Shown here in pieces: positions 1 through 10,401 of a stretch of DNA of 12,693 bases. Under the pieces are notes generated by a model. That model did not search any database, was not told where the DNA came from, and saw only the letters and a program-made list of their open reading frames with translations. Each line of letters starts with the position of its first letter. Position 1 is the first letter of the stretch. The stretch is taken from NCBI GenBank assembly GCA_902795715.1, contig CADBME010000024.1:1-12693 (forward strand), written 5' to 3'. The translations under genes and the position numbers were made by a program. The stretch is from an uncultured Lachnospiraceae bacterium. Lineage in GTDB: Bacteria; Bacillota_A; Clostridia; Lachnospirales; Lachnospiraceae.

Positions 1-71
1 GAACCCTCGCACCGCTCTCACGATCTACACCCTTAGCAGGGGCGCCTCTTCAGCCACTTGAGTACTTCTCC
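1..71 (-). tRNA. tRNA-Ser (anticodon GCU), 3' end cut by window edge
   Basis: Read on the minus strand, the sequence starts at 71 with GGAGAAG and continues through a D-arm (CTCAAGTGGCTGAAGAG). The anticodon stem is CGCCC/GGGTG around the loop CTGCTAA, giving anticodon GCT at 35-37. A long variable arm follows, then the start of the T-arm (GAGGGTTC). The long variable arm and the GGAGAAG acceptor strand are class II tRNA-Ser traits; the GCU anticodon reads AGC and AGU. The last part of the T-arm and the 3' acceptor strand lie outside the window, so the 3' end, any encoded CCA and any following tRNAs cannot be seen. Confidence 0.95.
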
Positions 72-106
72 ATATGCCTAAATAATAATAGGTATTATTC
101 AGTTAT

Positions 107-123
107 GCTTTGCCATGCAAAGC
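107..123 (-). other. 7-bp hairpin in the tRNA-Ser leader
   Basis: GCTTTGC (107-113) and GCAAAGC (117-123) are a perfect inverted repeat with a 3-nt loop. It lies between the tRNA promoter and the mature tRNA 5' end, so it should be in the precursor leader. No T-run follows on the minus strand, so it is not a typical terminator. Its role is unknown; it could affect 5' processing or simply be chance. Confidence 0.5.
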
Positions 124-131
124 GCTTTATT

Positions 132-160
132 ATACTAACAAAAAACAGATTCCATGTCAA
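132..160 (-). promoter_or_regulatory. sigma-A type promoter for tRNA-Ser
   Basis: On the minus strand there is a perfect -35 TTGACA at 155-160, a 17-bp spacer and a -10 TAGTAT at 132-137. An overlapping TATAAT (129-134) would need a 20-bp spacer. Transcription would start near 125, about 50 nt before the tRNA. The promoter sits just after the fumarase beta stop codon, so the tRNA can be expressed apart from the fum genes. Confidence 0.8.
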
Positions 161-192
161 GACAATCTTTTTTTATTTTACAATTTCTTATA

Positions 193-744
193 CTATTGCT
201 TTCTCCACTCTTCCGGAGCACTTTCATAAAGATTATTTCCATGACAGTCAATAATAACGACTACCGGCAGATTTTCGACCTGAAGTTTTCTTATAGCTTC
301 TGTTCCCAGATCCTCATAAGCGACCACTTCCGCTTTTTTTATACATTTTGAAAGAAGAGCACCTGCTCCCCCAATCGCTGCAAAATAAACTGCCTTATTT
401 TTCTTTATGGAATCGATGACCTCCGGCGATCTTTTTCCCTTTCCAATCATACCCTTTAAACCGGCATCAAGCATATCCGGAGTATACCGGTCCATTCTGC
501 TTGATGTCGTAGGTCCGGCTGAACCAATCACCTGCCCTTCTCTTGAAGGACTTGGACCAAGATAATAAAGTATATTTCCTTTAAGATCCACCGGCAGTTC
601 ATCTCTGTTCTTCATAGCCTCATACATTCTTTTATGGGCTGCATCTCTGGCTGTGTATAGGGTTCCGGTAAGGTAAACATAGTCTCCGGATTTCAGAGAA
701 AGATAATCATCATTGGTAAAAGGTACGGAAATGTTTTTATTCAT
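193..744 (-). CDS. Fumarate hydratase (Fe-S, class I) beta subunit
   Basis: 183-aa C-terminal half of a two-subunit class I hydro-lyase that interconverts fumarate and L-malate in the cytoplasm. Family motifs seen are TARDAAHKR (31-39), GPSP (63-66), the long GSAGPTTSSRMD block (74-85), GKGK (101-104), GGAGAL (125-130) and DCHGNNLY (167-174). The length fits the separate beta subunits of anaerobes; in E. coli-type FumA the two parts are fused. An AGGGGG ribosome site lies about 7 nt upstream of the ATG. The alpha subunit gene is 63 bp upstream on the same strand, so the two are probably cotranscribed. The same fold also occurs in L(+)-tartrate dehydratase, so substrate is inferred; fumarase is favoured because it is the common clostridial pair. 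No hairpin terminator was seen before the tRNA-Ser promoter. Confidence 0.92.
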   Translation of the reverse strand: MNKNISVPFTNDDYLSLKSGDYVYLTGTLYTARDAAHKRMYEAMKNRDELPVDLKGNILYYLGPSPSREGQVIGSAGPTTSSRMDRYTPDMLDAGLKGMIGKGKRSPEVIDSIKKNKAVYFAAIGGAGALLSKCIKKAEVVAYEDLGTEAIRKLQVENLPVVVIIDCHGNNLYESAPEEWRKQ

Positions 745-807
745 AACAACCCCCTGGACAATACCGAGTGAATTCAGAACTGACTCTAATCAAAACTCCT
801 TCTTATA

Positions 808-1650
808 TTATAGTACTCTTGTAACGTGTCTGTTTACATGGCAGCACATATTAATGGCAAGGGGAAGACCTGCTATATGTGTAGGATAAGTATTAATGTG
901 TACGGCCAATGCCGTAACGGTTCCTCCTAATCCGGCCGGTCCGGTCCCCAGCTTGTTTATCTCCAAAAGAATTTCTTCTTCCAATTTCCGTATATGGGGT
1001 TTTCTGGAATGTTCGCCTGTCTTTCGAAGCAAAGCTTTTTTTGCCATCAATGCTGCTTTTTCAAAAGTACCGCCCAAACCTACTCCTACCACTACGGGGG
1101 GACAGGCATTGGGTCCGGCTTCTTTCACCGTATCAATAATAGCTTTTTTCACTCCTTCTTCCCCATCTGCAGGTTTCAACATTATAATCCTGCTCATATT
1201 TTCACTGCCAAATCCTTTAGGAGCCAGTGTTATCTGAATATCTTCCCCGGGGACGATGTCATAATATATCACGGCAGGGGTATTATCTTTCGTGTTTTCT
1301 CTGAGAAGTGGGTCATTTACCACTGATTTTCTTAGATAACCTGATATATAACCCTGTCTGACCCCTTCATGCACTGCGTCCTCAAGAGATCCTCCTTCAA
1401 TGTGAACATCCTGGCCTATACTGATAAATACAACTGCCATTCCGGTGTCCTGACAGATGGGAATCCTGTCTCTTCCTGCTATTTCCAGGTTATCCTGCAA
1501 CTGGGAGAGAACCTTTTTTCCAAGAGGGTTTTTTTCCTGATCATAGGCATTTTCCAGTGCCCTTTTCATATCTTCGGAAAGAAAATAGTTTGCTTCTGCA
1601 CACATTTCTTTGATATTTAATATTATTTCTTCCACATGAATATTCTTCAT
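808..1650 (-). CDS. Fumarate hydratase (Fe-S, class I) alpha subunit
   Basis: 280-aa catalytic subunit that holds the oxygen-sensitive [4Fe-4S] cluster of class I fumarase. Likely cluster cysteines are C66 in PICQDTG, C183 in NACPPVVVGVG and one of C269/C270 in NMCCHVNRH. Other family blocks are the GFGSEN segment (146-151) and GTGPAGLGGTVTALAV (235-250), which is the usual glycine-rich active-site region. The length is normal for the free alpha subunit. The start has an AGGAGA ribosome site. It works with the beta subunit encoded just downstream, in the reductive or oxidative C4 branch of central metabolism. Tartrate dehydratase alpha is the main alternative. No good promoter was found in the short space between this gene and the gyrA terminator. 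Confidence 0.93.
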   Translation of the reverse strand: MKNIHVEEIILNIKEMCAEANYFLSEDMKRALENAYDQEKNPLGKKVLSQLQDNLEIAGRDRIPICQDTGMAVVFISIGQDVHIEGGSLEDAVHEGVRQGYISGYLRKSVVNDPLLRENTKDNTPAVIYYDIVPGEDIQITLAPKGFGSENMSRIIMLKPADGEEGVKKAIIDTVKEAGPNACPPVVVGVGLGGTFEKAALMAKKALLRKTGEHSRKPHIRKLEEEILLEINKLGTGPAGLGGTVTALAVHINTYPTHIAGLPLAINMCCHVNRHVTRVL

Positions 1651-1680
1651 TTATGATTCTCTCCTGTTCAATTGTGATTA

Positions 1681-1721
1681 TTAAAATCAAGACCCCCATC
1701 TTTTTTCAAAAAAGACGGGGG
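1681..1721 (-). terminator. Rho-independent terminator after gyrA
   Basis: The two arms lie at 1693-1705 and 1709-1721. On the minus strand the stem is CCCCCGTC plus T's pairing with A's plus GATGGGGG, with one G-U pair, followed by a T-rich TCTTGATTTT (1681-1690). On the plus strand the same position would be an A/C mismatch and no T-run follows, so the minus-strand direction is favoured. It ends the long dnaA-gyrA gene run and sits only 30-40 bp before the fumarase start. Confidence 0.85.
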
Positions 1722-1752
1722 CTTAAGCTGTATATTCCGTCAGAATCTTATT

Positions 1753-4272
1753 CTATTCCATCCGGTCAGAGCTATTCTCCTCATCGAGATCATCCTGCAG
1801 ATTCTCTTCTTCTTCCGTTTTTTCAATTAATCGAACCTTGGCCACACTGGCTACTTTGACATCCTGTTCCTTGTCCACATCGACTAGTTTGACTCCGGAA
1901 GTATTTCTTCCTATTTCTGAAATATCGGCGCATCGAATCTGAATGATAATTCCTTCTGAGGTAATCATGATAATTTCTTCATCATCAGATATCAATTTCA
2001 TTCCGACCACATTTCCGGTTTTTTCACTAATCTTATAGGAAATAAGTCCTTTTCCCCCTCTTTTTTGTATCTTATATTGGCCGAGGGAAGTTCTCTTGCC
2101 CATACCGAATTCTGATACTATGAGAACATCACTGCCTTCGGAACCTGTCTGCATGCCGATGACTTCATCTCCCGGATTCAGACGCATTCCCATAACTCCC
2201 ATGGAAGTTCTTCCTGTGTTCCTAACATCATTAAGGAGAAAATGAATACTCATTCCTTTTCTGGTGGTCATGAATATATCGTCATCTTCTTTGGCGATCC
2301 TAACATCGATCAGCCGGTCATCTTCTCTTAAAACAATTGCATTCAGACCATTTTTCCTGATATTATCATATTCCTTCACCCTGGTTTTTTTAATCATACC
2401 TTTTTGGGTAGCCATAACCAGGTATTCCCCTTCTTCTTCCTGATTAGAAGGAATGATGGCAGATATTTTTTCTTCAGGCTGCAGAGGAATAAGATTAATA
2501 ATATTAACGCCTCTGGCGATTCTTCCGGATTCCGGAATCTCATAACCCTTCAGACGATACATTCTTCCCTTATTGGTAAAGAAATAAATGTAGTCATGGG
2601 TGTGGGACATAATAATCTGATCAATGGAATCTTCGTGGATCGTGTTCATACCCCTGATTCCTTTTCCTCCCCGGTTCTGGCTTTTGAAAAGGTCGGCTTC
2701 CATCCGTTTGATATAACCCAGCCTGGAGAAGGTAATTACGGTATCTTTGGTGGGAATCAGGCTCTCATCGCTCAGATCATCGACATCCATTTCAATGGAA
2801 GTTCTCCTGTCATCTCCGTATTTATCACGAATCAGTGTTATCTCGTCTCGAATCACACCAAGAAGTATCTTTTTGTCAGAAAGAATTGCTTCATATTCCG
2901 CAATTTTTCCTTTAAGTTCATCATATTCTCCCTGAAGCTTTTCTCTTTCCAGACCGGTCAGAGCCCGAAGACGCATATCCACGATAGCCTGGGCCTGAGC
3001 CTGGGAAAAATCAAATCTTTCCATCAGTCTTTCCCGGGCTTCGGTTACATTAGCGGAGCTTCGGATAATCTGTATCACTTCATCAATGAAATCAAGGGCT
3101 TTAAGGAGTCCTTCCAATATGTGGGCTCTTTCTTTAGCCTTATTTAATTCATACTCGGTCCTTCTGGTCACCACTTCTTTCTGGTGATCCAGATAACAGA
3201 CCAGCATTTCTCTGAGATTGAGAACCTTAGGCTGGTTATCCACCAGAGCCAGCATATTCACTCCAAATGTATCCTGGAGCTGGGTATGCTTATAAAGCTG
3301 ATTGAGAATTACATTGGCATTGGCATCCTTTCTGGTTTCAATGCAGATTCTCATACCATGGCGATCCGATTCATCCCTCAGATCTGTAATTCCATCCACT
3401 CTTCTGTCCCGGACAAGAGAAGCTATCTTCTCTATCAATCTTGCTTTATTTACCATGTAGGGAATTTCGGTGACAAGAATTCTCTGCTTACCGTTTTGCA
3501 TGGGTTCGATACTGGTAACTGCGCGAACTTTGATTTTCCCTCTTCCTGTCCGATAAGCTCTCTCGATTTCCTTTTTCCCGAGAATCATGGCTCCGGTCGG
3601 AAAGTCCGGTCCTTTAATGATTTCCATGAGTTCTTCGACAGATGTATCCCTGTCTTCTTCAATCTGATTCTCAATTATTTTTAAAACGCCATTGATAGTT
3701 TCCCGCAAATTATGGGGAGGAATATTGGTAGCCATGCCTACGGCAATACCCTGAGCCCCGTTGACCATAAGGTTAGGAAAACGGGAGGGAAGAACGCTGG
3801 GTTCTTTCTCTGTCTCATCAAAGTTGGGAACAAAATCTACTGTGTCTTTTCCTATATCTGCTGTCATTTCCATGGATATTTTCGACAGCCTGGCTTCTGT
3901 ATACCGCATGGCGGCAGCGCCGTCTCCATCCACGGAACCGAAGTTGCCGTGACCGTCAACCAGAGGATATCTGGTGGACCATTCCTGGGCAAGATTTACC
4001 AGAGCTCCATAGATGGAAGAATCACCGTGAGGATGATATTTACCCATGGTATCACCAACGATACGGGCACACTTTCTGTGAGGTTTATCCGGACCGTTGT
4101 TAAGCTCAATCATGGAATGAAGTATTCTTCTCTGAACCGGTTTTAAACCGTCTCTGACATCAGGAAGGGCCCGGGATACGATGACACTCATGGCATAATC
4201 TATATAGGAGCTTTCCATAGTCTGCTTCAGATCAATTTCATTGATATTGTCAAAAATATTATTGTCGTCCAT
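1753..4272 (-). CDS. gyrA: DNA gyrase subunit A
   Basis: Breakage-and-rejoining subunit of DNA gyrase, which with GyrB introduces negative supercoils. Using the start at 4272 it is 839 aa. The catalytic tyrosine is Y124 in [11 protein letters not shown]. The quinolone region reads [13 protein letters not shown] (77-89). Ser85 is present, but Gly89 stands where E. coli has Asp87. The C-terminal beta-pinwheel starts near residue 505 and has GyrA-box-type motifs QNRGGKG (532-538) and QKRGGKG (736-742). The last 20 residues are strongly acidic. An upstream ATG at 4284 would add four residues. However, GGAGG of the ribosome site directly overlaps that ATG and is well spaced for 4272, so 4272 is preferred. 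The gene follows gyrB by 33 bp. ParC is ruled out by the gyrB partner, the GyrA boxes and the origin location. Confidence 0.98.
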   Translation of the reverse strand: MDDNNIFDNINEIDLKQTMESSYIDYAMSVIVSRALPDVRDGLKPVQRRILHSMIELNNGPDKPHRKCARIVGDTMGKYHPHGDSSIYGALVNLAQEWSTRYPLVDGHGNFGSVDGDGAAAMRYTEARLSKISMEMTADIGKDTVDFVPNFDETEKEPSVLPSRFPNLMVNGAQGIAVGMATNIPPHNLRETINGVLKIIENQIEEDRDTSVEELMEIIKGPDFPTGAMILGKKEIERAYRTGRGKIKVRAVTSIEPMQNGKQRILVTEIPYMVNKARLIEKIASLVRDRRVDGITDLRDESDRHGMRICIETRKDANANVILNQLYKHTQLQDTFGVNMLALVDNQPKVLNLREMLVCYLDHQKEVVTRRTEYELNKAKERAHILEGLLKALDFIDEVIQIIRSSANVTEARERLMERFDFSQAQAQAIVDMRLRALTGLEREKLQGEYDELKGKIAEYEAILSDKKILLGVIRDEITLIRDKYGDDRRTSIEMDVDDLSDESLIPTKDTVITFSRLGYIKRMEADLFKSQNRGGKGIRGMNTIHEDSIDQIIMSHTHDYIYFFTNKGRMYRLKGYEIPESGRIARGVNIINLIPLQPEEKISAIIPSNQEEEGEYLVMATQKGMIKKTRVKEYDNIRKNGLNAIVLREDDRLIDVRIAKEDDDIFMTTRKGMSIHFLLNDVRNTGRTSMGVMGMRLNPGDEVIGMQTGSEGSDVLIVSEFGMGKRTSLGQYKIQKRGGKGLISYKISEKTGNVVGMKLISDDEEIIMITSEGIIIQIRCADISEIGRNTSGVKLVDVDKEQDVKVASVAKVRLIEKTEEEENLQDDLDEENSSDRME

Positions 4273-4305
4273 AGTATCCTCCATCTGAATATAAGTGCCT
4301 GTTCA

Positions 4306-7348
<3,043 letters not shown>

Positions 7349-7369
7349 AAAACTTCTCCTGAAAAACGG

Positions 7370-7594
7370 CTATTCCGTATCGGATGGAGCCTCGATCACA
7401 ATCATTTCCCCATCATATTCAACCACTGCGCCATTGTATAATTTTTTTCCTCTTCTCAACTCTACTTCTCCGTTAACTTTTACCATTCCTTCCGTAATCA
7501 CATACTTTGCGTCTATTCCGGAAGTAACCATGCCGGCTGCTTTTAAAGCCTGACCCAGTTTGATAAATTCATCTTTTATCTGGAGATTTCTCAT
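7370..7594 (-). CDS. yaaA: S4-domain RNA-binding protein (YaaA/RlbA family)
   Basis: A 74-aa single S4 RNA-binding fold of the family encoded between dnaN and recF in most Firmicutes. The conserved face is visible: IKLGQALKAAG (11-21), SGIDAKYVI (24-32), VKVNGEVELRRGKKLY (37-52) and VVEYDG (55-60). These proteins are thought to bind rRNA or act in ribosome assembly; the exact role here is not shown by the sequence. Two ATGs are adjacent. GAGGT is 7 nt from the second (7594) and only 4 nt from the first (7597), so the second is preferred; the first would give 75 aa. The ribosome site overlaps the dnaN TGA stop, pointing to coupled translation. Confidence 0.93.
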   Translation of the reverse strand: MRNLQIKDEFIKLGQALKAAGMVTSGIDAKYVITEGMVKVNGEVELRRGKKLYNGAVVEYDGEMIVIEAPSDTE

Positions 7595-7603
7595 CATATG
7601 ACC

Positions 7604-8710
7604 TCAACTGTTCACATTAATGGGAAGAATCATATAATAATAGCTTTCTTCCTGATTTTTTATAATACAGGGTGCAATGGGATTCATCATATATATTGAT
7701 ACCTCTTCTTCATCAATTACGCGAAGGGCATCAACAAGGAAACGAGGATCAAATCCGATTCGAATATCTTTCCCTTCTCTGGAAATATCCAGACGGTCAT
7801 TCATCTGTCCAATCGGTGCATTGATTCTCATACTCATGGTTTCATCTTCCAGCTGGAGGATAACCGGTCTCTTCTCTGATTCACTGGTAAGTAGTGTGGC
7901 CCTGTCAAGACACTGAAGGAAATCCTTTTTGTTTACAATGATTTTTGTTTCATAATCTGCGGAAAGCATTCTTCCCAGATCATAGAATTTCCCTTGCAGA
8001 AGTCTGGATACCACAAGAGTATTTTCAATCTCAAAGAGAATATGCCTCTCGGTAATATAAATATTCACCGTTTTTTCTGCGTCCCCCGGAAGAATCTTCA
8101 TGATTTCCGTCAATGTTTTTCCTGGGACGATAACCTCCATGGTGTCATAAGAAGAAGAAAGAATACACTTTCTGATGGCAATCCTGTGAACATCCAGTGC
8201 CGTAACCGTCAGGGTATTTCCTTCAATATGAAAAAGCTCTCCCGTCATTATCTTATTATTCGCATTAGCCGAAACCGAAAAAATAGTCTGGCGGATGATT
8301 TCTTTTAAATCAAACTGGGATATCTCCACCTTTTTATCTCTTTCGATTTCAGGAAGAAGAGTAAAATCATCCCCTGATAAGCCCATCATGGCAAAGAAGA
8401 CATGTTCACAGCGGATTGATGTTTTTCCGTTTTCATCGGATTCAATTTCTACCTCGCTGTCGGGAAGCTTTCGGATCATATCAGAAAACAATCTGGCTTT
8501 CAAAGCAATTTTTCCCGACATGATTACCTGGGCATCCAGCACGGTTTCTATTCCGAGTTCAGTATCGTTAGCTGTAAGGCGAATTTTATCTTCTCCTATG
8601 CTTTCGATTAAAATGCATTCAAGCAGGTCCATAGTGGAATTGGAAGCCACGGCTCGGGAAACATGATTGATTCCCGACATCAGAAGGGTTTTATCGCAGA
8701 GAATTTTCAT
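7604..8710 (-). CDS. dnaN: DNA polymerase III beta subunit (sliding clamp)
   Basis: 368-aa ring clamp that tethers the replicative polymerase to DNA. The N-terminus MKILCDKTLLMSGINHVSRAV is the usual start. The three clamp repeats follow, with family segments such as LKARLFSDMIRKLPD, NNKIMTGELFHIEG, LTALDVHRIAIR-like and GFDPRFLVDALRVI. The C-terminus YYYMILPINVNS has Asn where E. coli has the pocket Arg (PMRL). An in-frame ATG at 8860 would add 50 residues, but that extension is a translation of origin DNA, with the DnaA-trios read as leucines, so 8710 is chosen. The best ribosome site, AAAGGAG, is about 12 nt upstream, a bit far. The gene is preceded by the origin unwinding region and followed within 10 bp by the S4-domain gene. 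Confidence 0.97.
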   Translation of the reverse strand: MKILCDKTLLMSGINHVSRAVASNSTMDLLECILIESIGEDKIRLTANDTELGIETVLDAQVIMSGKIALKARLFSDMIRKLPDSEVEIESDENGKTSIRCEHVFFAMMGLSGDDFTLLPEIERDKKVEISQFDLKEIIRQTIFSVSANANNKIMTGELFHIEGNTLTVTALDVHRIAIRKCILSSSYDTMEVIVPGKTLTEIMKILPGDAEKTVNIYITERHILFEIENTLVVSRLLQGKFYDLGRMLSADYETKIIVNKKDFLQCLDRATLLTSESEKRPVILQLEDETMSMRINAPIGQMNDRLDISREGKDIRIGFDPRFLVDALRVIDEEEVSIYMMNPIAPCIIKNQEESYYYMILPINVNS

Positions 8711-8713
8711 GGT

Positions 8714-8722
8714 GGTGTATAA
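8714..8722 (-). promoter_or_regulatory. DnaA-box-like site in the dnaN leader
   Basis: TTATACACC on the minus strand differs from the consensus TTATNCACA at the last base only. It lies between the dnaN ribosome site and start codon, on the far side of the A/T-rich unwinding stretch from the main boxes. One mismatch in a short site can be chance. Confidence 0.3.
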
Positions 8723-8738
8723 CTCCTTTCCGGGAAAG

Positions 8739-8765
8739 TTATATATAAATATATAATAAAATTTC
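8739..8765. other. A/T-rich DNA unwinding element of oriC
   Basis: Twenty-seven bases between the dnaN leader and the DnaA-trios are made of A and T only, apart from one C at the trio edge. Runs such as TATATATAAATATATAATAA melt easily. The position, next to DnaA-trios and a DnaA box in the dnaA-dnaN gap, matches the Bacillus subtilis unwinding site. The boundaries are set by composition only. Confidence 0.75.
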
Positions 8766-8782
8766 AGTAGTAGTAGTAGTAG
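8766..8782 (+). other. DnaA-trio array, five perfect TAG repeats
   Basis: The plus strand reads AG followed by five consecutive TAG triplets (8768-8782). Read 3' to 5' from the DnaA-box side this is GAT-GAT-GAT-GAT-GAT, the DnaA-trio repeat described for B. subtilis oriC, on which DnaA forms a filament on single-stranded DNA. A G-rich tract (AGAGGGGGTGG, 8781-8791) separates it from the DnaA box at 8796, and the A/T-rich element lies on its other side. This is the known order of the basal unwinding module. Confidence 0.85.
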
Positions 8783-8795
8783 AGGGGGTGGAAAA

Positions 8796-8804
8796 TGTGT
8801 ACAA
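8796..8804 (-). promoter_or_regulatory. DnaA box next to the trios
   Basis: TTGTACACA on the minus strand has one difference from TTATNCACA. It points toward the G-rich tract and the DnaA-trios, 13 bp away, so it is the likely loading site for the filament that opens the origin. Confidence 0.7.
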
Positions 8805-8887
8805 ACCTTAAGAAGGTCTGATACAGCCATATTTCTTAAAAAATAATTCGGTATAACCATGTGGAAATGATGGAGATAGAAAAAATA

Positions 8888-8969
8888 TTATCCACATGGA
8901 AATATCAGGAAACCTTCCAAAAAATGATTATCCACATGCAATCAACATCATATCCACAGCTTATTCACA
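8888..8969 (+). promoter_or_regulatory. DnaA-box array between dnaA and dnaN (oriC, downstream part)
   Basis: Plus-strand boxes: TTATCCACA at 8888-8896 and 8928-8936 (both perfect), ATATCCACA at 8950-8958 (one mismatch) and TTATTCACA at 8961-8969 (fits TTATNCACA). Start-to-start steps are 40, 22 and 11 bp, close to whole helical turns. All share one orientation, opposite to the trio-side box. The rest of the 8711-9054 gap (8805-8887 and 8970-9054) shows only a weak two-mismatch box at 8860 and no clear promoter or terminator. Confidence 0.9.
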
Positions 8970-9054
8970 TATTAGTCCACTGTTTAATTACAGATAGATT
9001 TCTTCATTCCTGACTTATTAATATACTTAGAAAGAATACGGAAGAGATAATCCT

Positions 9055-10401
9055 CTACTGTCTGGAAGGATCAAGTTTCTTTGTGATAATCTCCACATTA
9101 TTTTTAAGAATGTCATCATGGTTCAAAGCTTTACTGATTTTATCTGACCCGTGCATAACTGTAGTATGATCGCGGTTTCCGATGTATTTTCCTATATTCT
9201 GAAGAGAGTCATCGGTATATTTTCGGGAAAGATACATACAGATCTGTCTGGGATTTGCAATCTCCTTACTCTTTTTCTTGGAGAGTATGTCTTCTACACT
9301 GATGTTATAGTGTTCTGCCACGACAGAAACGATAAGCTGGGTCGTGATTTCTCTCTGATTATCTATGGCGTCTTTCAGAGCCTGTTCTGCCAGGGGCAGG
9401 CTGATCGGACGGTTTTCCAGGCGGGCAAAGACGCAGATTTTGTTGAGGGCTCCTTCTAACTCACGGATATTGGATGTGATATTGTTGGCCACAAACTGCA
9501 TGACATCATCCGGAATATCAAGATGATCCAGTTCTGCCCTTTTATTCAGGATGGCCATCTTGGTTTCATAGTCCGGAGGCTGGATGTCCACCGTAATTCC
9601 CCATTCAAAACGGGAACGAAGTCTTTCCTCAAGAGTGGCAATCTCTTTGGGATGCTTATCAGAAGAAATGACAATCTGCTTTTTTGCCTCATGAAGTTCA
9701 TTAAAAGTATGGAAAAACTCCTCCTGTGTACTTTCTTTTCCTATAATAAACTGGATATCATCAATCAGCAGAACATCAATATTACGATATTTATTTCGGA
9801 ATTCAATATTCTTATCAAACTTCAGAGAGTCAATCAGTTCGTTAGTAAACTTTTCGGATGTTACATAGAGGACTCTCAGATGAGGCTGCTGCTGTATAAT
9901 ATGGTGGGCAATGGAATGCATAAGGTGAGTTTTTCCCAGTCCGGCCCCTCCATAGAGAAAAAGAGGATTGTAGGTAAGGCCGGGAGACTCAGCAACCGCT
10001 ACAGAAACGGCATGAGCCATCTTGTTGGTTGGCCCCACGACAAAGGTGTCAAAAGTGTATCTGGGGTTCAGGTTGCCGCTTGGTTCCGGGGCAATCGAAT
10101 TGGGAGTCGGCTTAATGGTTACAGCCGGCTCATGGTTATCAGTAAAAAGGATTTCATACTTAGTTCCTGTAATCTGCTCAATGGCCATGGAAAGGAAAAA
10201 ATCGTAGTATTTGTGCTTGATAAATTCGATTCCTCTCCCACCCTGGACTACATAAAAGGTGATGGTATTATCTGCGATAGACTGGATGATCAAAGGCTTG
10301 ATCCATGTTTTGACAGCCACTTCAGAGATTTCGTGCTGCTGTACAAGATTATCCAGTATTTCAGACCATTTTGTTTCGATAATTTCTCTCAAATCTGACA
10401 T
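9055..10401 (-). CDS. dnaA: Chromosomal replication initiator protein DnaA
   Basis: 448-aa initiator that binds DnaA boxes, forms an ATP-dependent filament and opens oriC. Domain I is about residues 1-85, followed by a short linker (about 86-112). The AAA+ domain has Walker A GGAGLGKT (151-158), Walker B LLIDDIQFI (211-219), sensor I SSDKHP (246-251), the arginine-finger region EERLRSRFEWG (258-268) and sensor II NIRELEGALN (311-320). Domain IV has KKKSKEIANPRQICMYLSR (375-393) and the DNA-binding signature DHTTVMHGSDKI (411-422). I190 and L193 align by eye with the B. subtilis Ile pair linked to trio recognition, which fits the trio array nearby. The ribosome site is GGAG, 6 nt before the ATG. 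It heads the dnaA-dnaN-S4-recF-gyrB-gyrA run. Boxes both upstream and downstream suggest autoregulation. Confidence 0.99.
   Translation of the reverse strand: MSDLREIIETKWSEILDNLVQQHEISEVAVKTWIKPLIIQSIADNTITFYVVQGGRGIEFIKHKYYDFFLSMAIEQITGTKYEILFTDNHEPAVTIKPTPNSIAPEPSGNLNPRYTFDTFVVGPTNKMAHAVSVAVAESPGLTYNPLFLYGGAGLGKTHLMHSIAHHIIQQQPHLRVLYVTSEKFTNELIDSLKFDKNIEFRNKYRNIDVLLIDDIQFIIGKESTQEEFFHTFNELHEAKKQIVISSDKHPKEIATLEERLRSRFEWGITVDIQPPDYETKMAILNKRAELDHLDIPDDVMQFVANNITSNIRELEGALNKICVFARLENRPISLPLAEQALKDAIDNQREITTQLIVSVVAEHYNISVEDILSKKKSKEIANPRQICMYLSRKYTDDSLQNIGKYIGNRDHTTVMHGSDKISKALNHDDILKNNVEIITKKLDPSRQ

Noticed and set aside
745..807. Small leader peptide before the fumarase beta gene, started by TTG after AAGGAG
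   Set aside because: The TTG is only 2 nt from the AAGGAG, too close for initiation, and the peptide has no recognisable pattern.
2404..3147. 247-codon plus-strand frame opposite gyrA
   Set aside because: Shadow of gyrA; composition follows the reverse of gyrA codons and no domain is visible.
8766..8782. Simple trinucleotide microsatellite
   Set aside because: Position, strand and flanks fit a DnaA-trio array much better than a random repeat.
9523..10398. Long open frame (291 codons) on the plus strand opposite dnaA
   Set aside because: It is fully antisense to a clear DnaA gene, matches no family I recognise and has no ribosome site support.
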